A stretch of DNA of 64,000 nt, taken from Psychrobacillus sp. INOP01 (lineage in GTDB: Bacteria; Bacillota; Bacilli; Bacillales_A; Planococcaceae). The first letter of the stretch is position 1. Every line of letters begins with the position of its first letter. Location: contig NZ_CP073315.1 in NCBI RefSeq assembly GCF_018140925.1, forward strand, positions 2,356,001-2,420,000, in the 5' to 3' direction. The notes under the pieces were generated by a model, which was given only the letters and a program-made list of their open reading frames with translations, was not told the DNA's origin and searched no databases. The position numbers were made by a program, and so were the translations under genes. Shown here in pieces: positions 50,711 through 58,306 of the stretch.

Positions 50711-51935
50711 AATTTTCGTATGCTTTTAGATGGAATTCAATTTCTGCTGCTGCGGTATTTGCATTCATTTTGGCCTCTGCTAAGCTACTTCCAGTGGCAA
50801 TTACATACGCATATCGATGTCCCATGGATAGTGGTGGTACTATAAGTGTTCCTTTTTTAGGCTTTATATAGACCTCTACTACTCCAGGAGATTTACTTGC
50901 TCTTCCTTTTCCAGTCACTTTCTCAAGTATGCCTTTTTGGCTGGAAATAATGTATTTCGTGAATACATGCTGCTTATGTTTCGGTGTAAGGTTCGGTTGT
51001 TCTCCTACAAAAATCTTAAGTGTTTCTTCAACTAAACTAAATCCATATGCTGCCTGGATCATCTTATTCATTGCTCCACCGGATATACGTGGGTTAATCT
51101 CGATAAGCTTCCAGCCATTTTTAGATAATCGAATTTCAAGATGTAATGCGCCGTTTTCAATCTCAAATGCAGTAATAATCGAATGAAGAACTTCTTCTAA
51201 TTCCTTTTTAAAATTGTCTGGAACGTCTAGAAGTACTCCATAGCCTGTAATGATAAATCGTTTACCTTTAGTAATTTCTTGCTCAATAATTCCAACAATA
51301 TGTGCTCGTTTATTATAAATAACTGCTTCTACTAAGCATTGCTCACCTTCAATATACTCTTCAAGCATAATAGTTTCTTCAGGGTTTTTACTGCGGAGGA
51401 TTTGTATATATTTTTCTAACTGTGCCTTCCCCCGAGCTAAGAGCACGTCCTTAGAGCCCGTGGATTTTGGTGATTTTACGATGATGGGTAAATTTAACTG
51501 TTCAATAAGTGACTTAGTGGAAACTACATCACTTGGATTAATAGATAAAAATTTCGGTGTGTAAGCTTTGTCCTTTAGAAACTTCCTAGTTTCCTCTTTG
51601 TCTTCCATAATTTTAATTGCAACGGATGAATTATAGTTATGACAAAATTCATCACAAAGAATGGATGCTACATGAACATATGGGTCAATAAAACTCACAA
51701 TTGTCTTTATATCAATGCCTTTGAGCAACAATATAGAGATTTCCTCTCTCATCTCCTCTAAGTTATTTGTGTTCACAGAAATCATTTTATGAACCTCAAT
51801 ATACTCTTTTCTTTGCTGAAGTTGTTTTTCATTATTTGTGAAAAGAATTGTATAGTACCCCAATTTTTCAGCTGCTTTAATAGCTTCTCTACTGGAGCCT
51901 GACTTATTTGTACTTATAAAAATAATTGCTTTCAA
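50709..51935 (-). CDS. ATP-grasp ligase B (paralogue of ligase A)
   Basis: 408 residues from TTG at 51935 (AAGGGAG upstream). Same architecture as ligase A: IVSFIDPYVHVASIL (about 79-93), IIVKSPKSTGSKDVLLA (K154), MLEEYIEGEQCLVEAV, LIEINPRISGGAMNKM (E279, N281), and a C-terminal VEVYIKPKKG...GHRYAYVIA block. An amide-bond-forming ligase by family; substrates unknown. It is the only minus-strand gene of the island, divergent from a MurF-like ligase, with a CATACATA (sigma-E-like -10) in the gap. Confidence 0.82.
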   Translation of the reverse strand: MKAIIFISTNKSGSSREAIKAAEKLGYYTILFTNNEKQLQQRKEYIEVHKMISVNTNNLEEMREEISILLLKGIDIKTIVSFIDPYVHVASILCDEFCHNYNSSVAIKIMEDKEETRKFLKDKAYTPKFLSINPSDVVSTKSLIEQLNLPIIVKSPKSTGSKDVLLARGKAQLEKYIQILRSKNPEETIMLEEYIEGEQCLVEAVIYNKRAHIVGIIEQEITKGKRFIITGYGVLLDVPDNFKKELEEVLHSIITAFEIENGALHLEIRLSKNGWKLIEINPRISGGAMNKMIQAAYGFSLVEETLKIFVGEQPNLTPKHKQHVFTKYIISSQKGILEKVTGKGRASKSPGVVEVYIKPKKGTLIVPPLSMGHRYAYVIATGSSLAEAKMNANTAAAEIEFHLKAYEN

Positions 51936-52086
51936 ACATTTCACTCCCTTATTTATACAGACTCTCCTTATATGTATGACAGAGTTCAATTATTTGAATG
52001 GTTATATATCACGTAAATTATTTGAAATTTATCCAATTCACTTATTGATAACAACATATGATGAAAGAGAGGGGGGGTGTAGAACA

Positions 52087-53469
52087 ATGAAAGCCCATAC
52101 TGTAGGCGAAATTAGAGGAATTATTGCTGGTGAATTAGTACAAGGAACGGATGAAACGAAAGTCTATTTTGGTGCCTACCGTTTAAAACAAATTAAAAAC
52201 AAAAATACAATCCTATTTACAAGTAAAAGAATTGTTAACTGGAAAAGTCTTGAGGAATTTTTTCCGTTAGTGCTAGCAACAGAGTGGAAGTATAAAGAAA
52301 ACGAGATTCCTGACAATATAACGGTCATCAATGTGATCAATTCGGAACAAGCATATTGGAAATTTATCCACTACTATCGAAGCTTATTTGATATTCCAGT
52401 AGTCGCTATTACAGGAACCTCAGGTAAAACAACAACAAAAGAAATGATTAGACATATTCTATCCATTGATCATAAGGTCACTGCCACAAATCTCACGAGT
52501 AATTCACGGACAGCCTATTTACAGTATCTGTTAAAAATTGAAGAAGACACTGAAGTAGCGGTATTTGAGACCGCTGTAGGTGCACCTGGTGACGTTTTAA
52601 AGGCAGGAGAATATTTCAAGCCAACAATAGGAATTATTACAAATATAGGTGCTCATCATCTTAATTATTGTAAAACGCTTGAAGGTTATATTGCTGCAAA
52701 GGGAGAAATGGTCGAAATTATTGATCCTGCAGGTGTATTAATTATTAATGGAGATGATTTTAATACAAGGAAAATTAATGTAAGACGTTTCCCTGGGAAA
52801 ATCGTCAAAATTGGAAAGAAAAGAAATTGTCATTTTAAAGCTACAAATATTCATTACAGAAAAGATGGTATGCAGTTTAGTGTTCAGCATAAAAATAAAA
52901 ACTATCAAGTATTTGTACCAGGTTTTGGAGAGCATCAAGTGTACAACGCTCTTTATGCAATTGCGACTGTTTATGAAATGGGAGTAAGTGTCACGGAGGC
53001 TGCAAGACGCTTGAAGTCGTTTATAAAATATGAAAAACAGCTTCAGGTCTTAAATGGTATCAATGGTTCAATCGTTCTGGATGATACTTGGAGTATGACG
53101 ACGACATCGTTGGAAGCAGCATTAAAGGTGCTTAACGAAGTGGGTTTAGATAAAAAAAAGATAGCAATTATTGGGACGATTACGGATTTAGGATCCTGGG
53201 GTTACATTATCCATAAAGAAGCTGGAAATATAGTTTATCAAAATGGGGTTGATGTATTAATAACGATAGGATTTCATGCCAAAATAATTGCTGACCATTT
53301 AGTAGAGTTAGGGTTTAAATCACCTGTATATAAATTTAATAATGGTACCCTTGTCTATGATTTGTTAAAGGAGATTGTGGATGATGAAACAATTATTCTT
53401 ATTAAAGGTGATATGTATTCCCAATCCATTAAAGAATTGGCTTTTAAACTACGAAATAAGTCAAATTAG
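52087..53469 (+). CDS. MurF-like ligase 2, 460 aa
   Basis: Three-domain Mur ligase. The N domain (1-100) is divergent: RLKQIKNKNTILFTSKRIVNW replaces the usual region with sugar-nucleotide binding. P-loop ITGTSGKTTTKEM (about 108-120), ITNIGAHHLNYC, AAKGEMVE (carbamylated-lysine position), GEHQVYNALYA, and LDDTWSMTTTS where MurF has DDSYNANP. It probably adds an amino acid or dipeptide to a non-UDP substrate. ATG at 52087 with GGGGGGGTG upstream; the 37-residue extension is unsupported. Divergent from ATP-grasp ligase B. Confidence 0.82.
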   Translation: MKAHTVGEIRGIIAGELVQGTDETKVYFGAYRLKQIKNKNTILFTSKRIVNWKSLEEFFPLVLATEWKYKENEIPDNITVINVINSEQAYWKFIHYYRSLFDIPVVAITGTSGKTTTKEMIRHILSIDHKVTATNLTSNSRTAYLQYLLKIEEDTEVAVFETAVGAPGDVLKAGEYFKPTIGIITNIGAHHLNYCKTLEGYIAAKGEMVEIIDPAGVLIINGDDFNTRKINVRRFPGKIVKIGKKRNCHFKATNIHYRKDGMQFSVQHKNKNYQVFVPGFGEHQVYNALYAIATVYEMGVSVTEAARRLKSFIKYEKQLQVLNGINGSIVLDDTWSMTTTSLEAALKVLNEVGLDKKKIAIIGTITDLGSWGYIIHKEAGNIVYQNGVDVLITIGFHAKIIADHLVELGFKSPVYKFNNGTLVYDLLKEIVDDETIILIKGDMYSQSIKELAFKLRNKSN

Positions 53470-53539
53470 ATTTGGAATTTAAAAGTCTAACAAATATTAA
53501 TATGCTCTGTATGGACAAACTGCCTTGCCAAAAATAGTA

Positions 53540-53556
53540 GATTCTTAATATGCTAC
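53540..53556 (+). promoter_or_regulatory. Shared sporulation-type -10 candidate (second copy)
   Basis: TTCTTAATATGCTACAG upstream of the small cysteine protein, the same TTCTTAATATG as before the coat-like gene at 47224. Confidence 0.3.
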
Positions 53557-53584
53557 AGTATTCTACTTGAAAGGAGGGATAACA

Positions 53585-54025
53585 ATGGGGAATATTTGTC
53601 CATGTGGAGTATCTGTAGATGCTTTTTCTGATGATAATAATGTTCGGTTTGAAGGTCAGATGGGTACAATTGAAGGAAACTTAACGTACCTGGCGGAAGT
53701 ATGTGTTACGACGCTTGCTACTTCTACTCTGTCATTAGATTTTGAGGATACAGAAACACCAGATGAAAACAACTTCACATTTACTGCAAACGAAATTACT
53801 TCAGTTGTATGTAACAGAGAAGGTCAGAACTGTGTTGTGACTGTAACTGGTACAGGACTTGTGAATGGAATGGAATTTCCGTTTGAAGCTGTTTTTAGAG
53901 ATCAAGTTGCAACAGCGAATGTTGATATTGTGCAAAGCTTCGAAATAACTGGTTTCTTTGACCAAAATGGCGCAGCTCCAGTTGACCAAGGTTCAATTGT
54001 AGCTTTAGGCTGTCAGGAACTGTAA
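53585..54025 (+). CDS. Cysteine-containing acidic small protein, unknown, 146 aa
   Basis: No signal peptide, no membrane helix. Starts GNICPCG; further cysteines in EVCVTT, SVVCNREGQNCVV and near the end (ALGCQEL). Acidic, with alternating hydrophobic residues suggesting a beta-sandwich. No family recognised. Position between MurF-like genes and a sporulation-type promoter element suggest a coat or exosporium structural protein, possibly modified by the ligases; this is inference. ATG at 53585 with AAGGAGGG. Confidence 0.65.
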   Translation: MGNICPCGVSVDAFSDDNNVRFEGQMGTIEGNLTYLAEVCVTTLATSTLSLDFEDTETPDENNFTFTANEITSVVCNREGQNCVVTVTGTGLVNGMEFPFEAVFRDQVATANVDIVQSFEITGFFDQNGAAPVDQGSIVALGCQEL

Positions 54026-54044
54026 CAAAGAGATGCGAAGGCAC

Positions 54045-54260
54045 CTAATTTTGGGAAGTCAGTCTTAGTTCGAGGCATCGTGGTGCTCCTGCGCAAAGCT
54101 CGTCGCAACATAAAAAAACAATTCGCAACGACTGAATGACCACATCCTGTCGTAGGGCGCCGCGGTCATACTTCAGTACAAACCCAGTTTTCAGCAAAGG
54201 TAAAGGAGGCCTTTAAGCGAAATCTTTCCAACGCTTTTCTGGGTTTGGATGAAGTTTGAA
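54045..54260. repeat. GC-rich intergenic element with shared 25-mer
   Basis: TGCTCCTGCGCAAAGCTCGTCGCAA (54084-54108, split into pieces: TGCTCCTGCG, CAAAGCTCGTCGCAA) is the inverse of a segment at 18458-18481. Around it lie TGACC...GGTCA arms and CAAACCCAG / CTGGGTTTG arms (54199-54247). No ORF of note; the rest of the gap to 54411 is featureless. Confidence 0.6.
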
Positions 54261-54411
54261 AAAAGTAAAGGATAGCTACTTTTCCAATAAGAGTTTTCTT
54301 TTCTGCGAAATTTCCCACTAATTTAAGTTAAATCGGCCTATCAATGAAACTTGGTAGAATCTTATAGTTTGAATAGAATGGAAATGCATGAATTTAAAGG
54401 AGGTGTACAAA

Positions 54412-55704
54412 ATGGTAATTGGTAGGGGCAGACTTAGTCAATATAAACTATTACATGAAGAAAAAAAGTTGCGAAATCATCTAGTGGAAACTGTTTTATT
54501 ATCCAAACAATCATTATTTTCTCTTTTAGATCTGTACAATACTGTTGTGATAAAACCTTCCTTTGGTCCTGGAAAAATAATCATTTCCTTGGAAAATCAT
54601 AAGTTTAAGATAAAATCGCAGCAGAAAGTGGTAAGTGTAAATAATAGAGAAGAAATGTTTGATTATCTAAATCAATGTGAATTAACACAAAAATACTACG
54701 TAGTTCAGCCTCAAAAATTTACTACACCTCTATCACAAATCCCTTATCGTTTTTTCGTTACTGTCCATCGAAAAAACTCCACTTCTAAGTGGCGTCCAGT
54801 TTCTGTAACGAATAGCAAAGATTCCTCGCTTTTCTTAAAATTATTCCAAAATCTTTTTTTAAACAAATCCAAAGGTCTATCTGTTTTAGTTGCTAAAAAA
54901 ATTGGGAACTCCTTTCCAAGCTGCAACACGATTGTAGTAGAAGTCATCTTCGATTATAAGACAGGTATTTGGATTTATGATTCGACTCTCCATTTTTCAA
55001 TAAGTAAGTGGGATCAATATCAATATCTTAGAAAATCCCTTGTTCCTAAGACTGATTTACTTACAAGTGTCACGTTTAGAGACTATTTAAACAAATTTAG
55101 TGAAGCCATTATAAAGCCTTGTTATGGCCAAAATGGTATTGGGGTCGTGCAAATCAAAAGAAAACGGTCACATTTCTATGAAATCCATTCTGGAATAAGA
55201 ACTATTATGAAGTCTAATTTAGATGAAGCTTATAGATATATTGAAGACACCTATCTATCCAAAAAGGATTTTATAATCCAGCAAAGAGTGCCACTGGCTA
55301 CAATTGATAAATGTCCTTTGGACGTCAGGGTAATAACACAGAAGGATGAATCTACTTGGAAGGTAACAGGTAAATTAGTCAAACTAGCAGGGAAAAATTT
55401 TATCGTGACAAATGCAGCTCAGAAGCTACTCACTTTAGAGGATGCTATTCGGGATTCCACTATATTATCTAAAAGCAGTGAACCCTTAAACATAAAAATA
55501 GATGAACTTTGTCTTTCGGCATCCAAAATACTCGATGAAAAAAATATAGAACTGAAAATCATTGGCTTTGATGTTGGTATTACAAATCAAGGAAACATAT
55601 TGATTATTGAAGGGAATTATGTTCCTGACCTTAAAATGTTCAAGGATCATGAAGAACAATACAAGAATATTAAAAAGCTGAAAAATAAAAATAGAAGAAA
55701 ATAA
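54412..55704 (+). CDS. Tandem YheC/D ATP-grasp, first half degenerate, 430 aa
   Basis: Two YheC/D modules. Module 1 (1-215) keeps VIKPSFGPG (K48) and YYVVQPQ, but its metal-binding end reads IWIYDSTLHF instead of E-x-N, so it is probably inactive. Module 2 (220-430) has IIKPCYGQNGIGVV (K235), DFIIQQRVP, PLDVRVITQ, and IIEGNYVPD (E400, N402), consistent with activity. Family: endospore coat-associated ATP-grasp ligases. ATG at 54412 follows AAAGGAGGTG. First gene of a three-gene unit ending at 57919. Confidence 0.8.
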   Translation: MVIGRGRLSQYKLLHEEKKLRNHLVETVLLSKQSLFSLLDLYNTVVIKPSFGPGKIIISLENHKFKIKSQQKVVSVNNREEMFDYLNQCELTQKYYVVQPQKFTTPLSQIPYRFFVTVHRKNSTSKWRPVSVTNSKDSSLFLKLFQNLFLNKSKGLSVLVAKKIGNSFPSCNTIVVEVIFDYKTGIWIYDSTLHFSISKWDQYQYLRKSLVPKTDLLTSVTFRDYLNKFSEAIIKPCYGQNGIGVVQIKRKRSHFYEIHSGIRTIMKSNLDEAYRYIEDTYLSKKDFIIQQRVPLATIDKCPLDVRVITQKDESTWKVTGKLVKLAGKNFIVTNAAQKLLTLEDAIRDSTILSKSSEPLNIKIDELCLSASKILDEKNIELKIIGFDVGITNQGNILIIEGNYVPDLKMFKDHEEQYKNIKKLKNKNRRK

Positions 55705-55718
55705 AGGAGGTATATTAC

Positions 55719-56492
55719 TTGAAACTACAACTTGGAAAGTGGAAACAGCATCTATTGTTGAGTCAAAACCCCTTAACAGCTAAAAGTATTCCAAGGACTG
55801 CCTTATACAGTATGGCTAACTTAAAGGATTTCATCAGTCGTTTTGATTACGCATATGTTAAACACGATACAACTGGACAGGGAAGAGCAATATATAAAGT
55901 ATATCAACTGGCGGATGGACGCTATTGTTACAATGGCTATTCTATCCAAGCTGAACCGATTAGTAAATGTGTTACAGCATTAACGGATTTCCATCATACC
56001 CTACATCCATTTGAGCGTATGGGTCGAATGGGTAATTATATTATTCAAGAGGGTGTCCAGAGTTTTACGCCACAGGGACTGCCAGTGAGTCTTCGAGTTC
56101 ATATTCAGCTTCTAAAAGGGAAATGGCTTGTTGGTGGAATGAACGCAAATATTGGAACAGAGGGTAATTTGGAAAATGGTATTCTGAACTCTCATCGTGG
56201 GAGTGCGATAATAACAGTTAATGAATTATTGTCGTCTCATTGGCAAATGGATGAATCAGAAAAAAAGCAATTAATTAGAAGTATAGAGAAACTTGCTACT
56301 TCAGCAGCAAAAGTAATAGCTACACAGGTTCCTTCGAGGGAATATGGAATAGATTTAGGACTAAACGCAGAACTAAAACCAATCATATTTGAAGTGAACA
56401 ATACTCCTGGTATAGGTGGATTTGCAAAGCTAGAGAATAAATCCACATGGAGAAGAATCGTTGAAATTAGGAAGCTACAAAATGAAGAATAA
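55719..56492 (+). CDS. YheC/D-type ATP-grasp, single module, 257 aa
   Basis: FDYAYVKHDTTGQGRAIYKV (K48), GNYIIQEGVQ (about 105-113), LRVHIQLLKGKWLVGG, GIDLGLNAELKPIIFEVNNTPG (E225, N227). All ATP-grasp landmarks for an acyl-phosphate-forming ligase are present. Same family as endospore coat YheC and YheD. TTG start 55719 behind AAAGGAGGT, 14 nt after the preceding gene. Transcribed with the MurF-like gene that follows. Confidence 0.85.
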   Translation: MKLQLGKWKQHLLLSQNPLTAKSIPRTALYSMANLKDFISRFDYAYVKHDTTGQGRAIYKVYQLADGRYCYNGYSIQAEPISKCVTALTDFHHTLHPFERMGRMGNYIIQEGVQSFTPQGLPVSLRVHIQLLKGKWLVGGMNANIGTEGNLENGILNSHRGSAIITVNELLSSHWQMDESEKKQLIRSIEKLATSAAKVIATQVPSREYGIDLGLNAELKPIIFEVNNTPGIGGFAKLENKSTWRRIVEIRKLQNEE

Positions 56493-56527
56493 TTTTTCAT
56501 ACAATACGAAGGAGAGGAGGAATTTGT

Positions 56528-57919
56528 ATGAAACCTATACTTGTAAAAGACATACGAAATTTACTACAAGGGGAACTAATTAGTGGTTCTGACACTTGGT
56601 ATGTCAGAAATGCTATTTATTATAAACGGCATGACCTGACTAAACGAAATACGCTTTTGTTTGTTAGCAGAGGTGATTCTATTAATTGGCAGGAAGTAAA
56701 TAATAAGGGTCCAGCGCTTGTAATAACTGATAAACCCTATGCAGAGCTAAAAGATGCAATGTCCAATACAACTATTATGAAGGTTAGTAGTCTAGTGCAA
56801 GCATACTGGAGCTTCATGGATTATTATCGAAAACTGTTTCAAATACCGGTAGTGGCTATAACAGGTACTTGTGGTAAAACAACTACAAAGGAAATGATGA
56901 AGCATATTTTGAGTATAGATAGGAATGTCCAGGCTTCTATCAGCAGTAAGAATGAGCCGCGACAATCATTACCATACTTAACTGGCATCTCTGACCATAC
57001 AGATGCTGCAGTATTCGAGCTTGGCTTGGGAAATTCGGGTAATATCAAACATCAATGCTTAATATATCAGCCTACCATTGGGATAATTACAAATATTGGT
57101 GTACATCATTTAGATGGTTGTGGCAGTCTCGAAGGATATATCAAAGCTAAGTCAGAGATAGTTAGCGGAATCGAAAAAGGCGGTACATTAATCCTTAATG
57201 CTGAAGATCTTAACACGAAAAAGGTTTCTTTGCGAAATTTTAAAGGAAAGATAATCTACTTCGGGGTTAGCAAGAAGGCTGATTTTAGAGCATCCAGTAT
57301 AGAATTTGCGAATAATGGCATGAATTTCTCCGTTAATTATTTAAACAAAACATATAAAGCCTTCATTCCAGGATATGGGGAGCACCAAGTGTATAACGCT
57401 CTTGCTGCAATTGCGGCTGTACATGAAATGGGTCTGGATTTAGATGTGGCAATACCTCGGCTAGCTACGTTCAAAAATATGTCCAGACATCTTGAATTTT
57501 CGAAGGGGATTGGTGGAAGTACAATTATTGATGATACATGGACGAATAATCCTACTTCCGTAAAAGCAGCATTAAATGTATTAGATTCCATCGGAGCAGA
57601 TAAAAACGTTATTTTAGTACTAGGAGATATTAATAGATTAGGGAACTTTGAAAAAAAATACCATGCGGAAATTGGAAGTCTTGTTGCACAAAAAAATATT
57701 CATACGCTAATAACCATTGGAAGCAAGGCAGAAGAAATAGCTCGGAAAGCGTTAACGGACGGAACGAAAGCTGATGTGCATATATTTAAGGATATACAAG
57801 GTGTTATGAAAGTCATAAAACCAAAGCTAAATGACCAAGCGATCTTGTTAATAAAGGGACCTATGTCAAGCCGTTCCATGATTGACTTTGCAAATCAACT
57901 AAAAAAGAATGATGAATAA
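56528..57919 (+). CDS. MurF-like ligase 3, 463 aa
   Basis: Paralogue of the protein at 52087. Divergent N domain; P-loop ITGTCGKTTTKEMM (about 110-123), FELGLGNSGN, IITNIGVHHLDGC, KAKSEIV (carbamylated-lysine position), GEHQVYNALAA, IIDDTWTNNPTS, LVLGDINRLGN. Catalytic landmarks intact; the substrate-facing DDSYNANP position reads DDTWTNNP. Likely joins an amino acid to a coat-associated substrate. RBS GGAGAGGAGG. Last gene of the unit, followed by a weak AGGTTAAACCT hairpin and T-run. Confidence 0.83.
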   Translation: MKPILVKDIRNLLQGELISGSDTWYVRNAIYYKRHDLTKRNTLLFVSRGDSINWQEVNNKGPALVITDKPYAELKDAMSNTTIMKVSSLVQAYWSFMDYYRKLFQIPVVAITGTCGKTTTKEMMKHILSIDRNVQASISSKNEPRQSLPYLTGISDHTDAAVFELGLGNSGNIKHQCLIYQPTIGIITNIGVHHLDGCGSLEGYIKAKSEIVSGIEKGGTLILNAEDLNTKKVSLRNFKGKIIYFGVSKKADFRASSIEFANNGMNFSVNYLNKTYKAFIPGYGEHQVYNALAAIAAVHEMGLDLDVAIPRLATFKNMSRHLEFSKGIGGSTIIDDTWTNNPTSVKAALNVLDSIGADKNVILVLGDINRLGNFEKKYHAEIGSLVAQKNIHTLITIGSKAEEIARKALTDGTKADVHIFKDIQGVMKVIKPKLNDQAILLIKGPMSSRSMIDFANQLKKNDE

Positions 57920-57920
57920 G

Positions 57921-58165
57921 AAAAGCGAAAGCGCACTTTAAGGTTAAACCTGTTTTTATTAGTTTTCGGTATGCGTTGGACAGACTTGTTGCTGTATAGT
58001 CACCGATTGATTTTTAGAGAGGTAGTTTTATGGCGGATATCTGCTCGTCGCTCACCTACAACGTTTGGAAACAGGTTCAAAATCTTTTTGGGAAGAAGGG
58101 AAGAAATTCTTTCCTACACGTGGAAGAGGCATCCGCCTGAAACGGAAATCAGCAGTACCATTGTA
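57921..58165 (+). repeat. Dispersed intergenic repeat, copy 6 (partial) with flanks
   Basis: Begins AAGAAAAGCGAAAGCGCAC and ends GAGGCATCCGCCTGAAACGG then AAATCAGCAGTACC, the family's right end. The middle is unrelated to other copies. Confidence 0.65.
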
Positions 58166-58265
58166 TAGATTTTATTCTTCAAAACACCTGTTTCACTGTT
58201 CATTTCAGGGCATTCTTATTCTTTTAAAAAAGCGAAAGATCAAACGTTGGGTATTCTAAATAAAA

Positions 58266-58297
58266 AAGCATTCATCGCAGGTTGCGATGAATGCTTG
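58266..58297. terminator. Bidirectional terminator
   Basis: AAGCATTCATCGCA / TGCGATGAATGCTT perfect stem with A-run before and T-run after. Confidence 0.9.
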
Positions 58298-58306
58298 AAT
58301 TTTTGC

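Noticed and set aside
45944-57919. The ligase island as an antibiotic (dipeptide or lantibiotic-like) biosynthesis cluster
   Set aside because: No exporter, peptide precursor, NRPS or self-resistance gene is present, while coat-family genes are; spore association fits better.
57971-58259. Two overlapping plus-strand ORFs of about 65 codons
   Set aside because: They fall in repeat-derived sequence and have no RBS or family resemblance.
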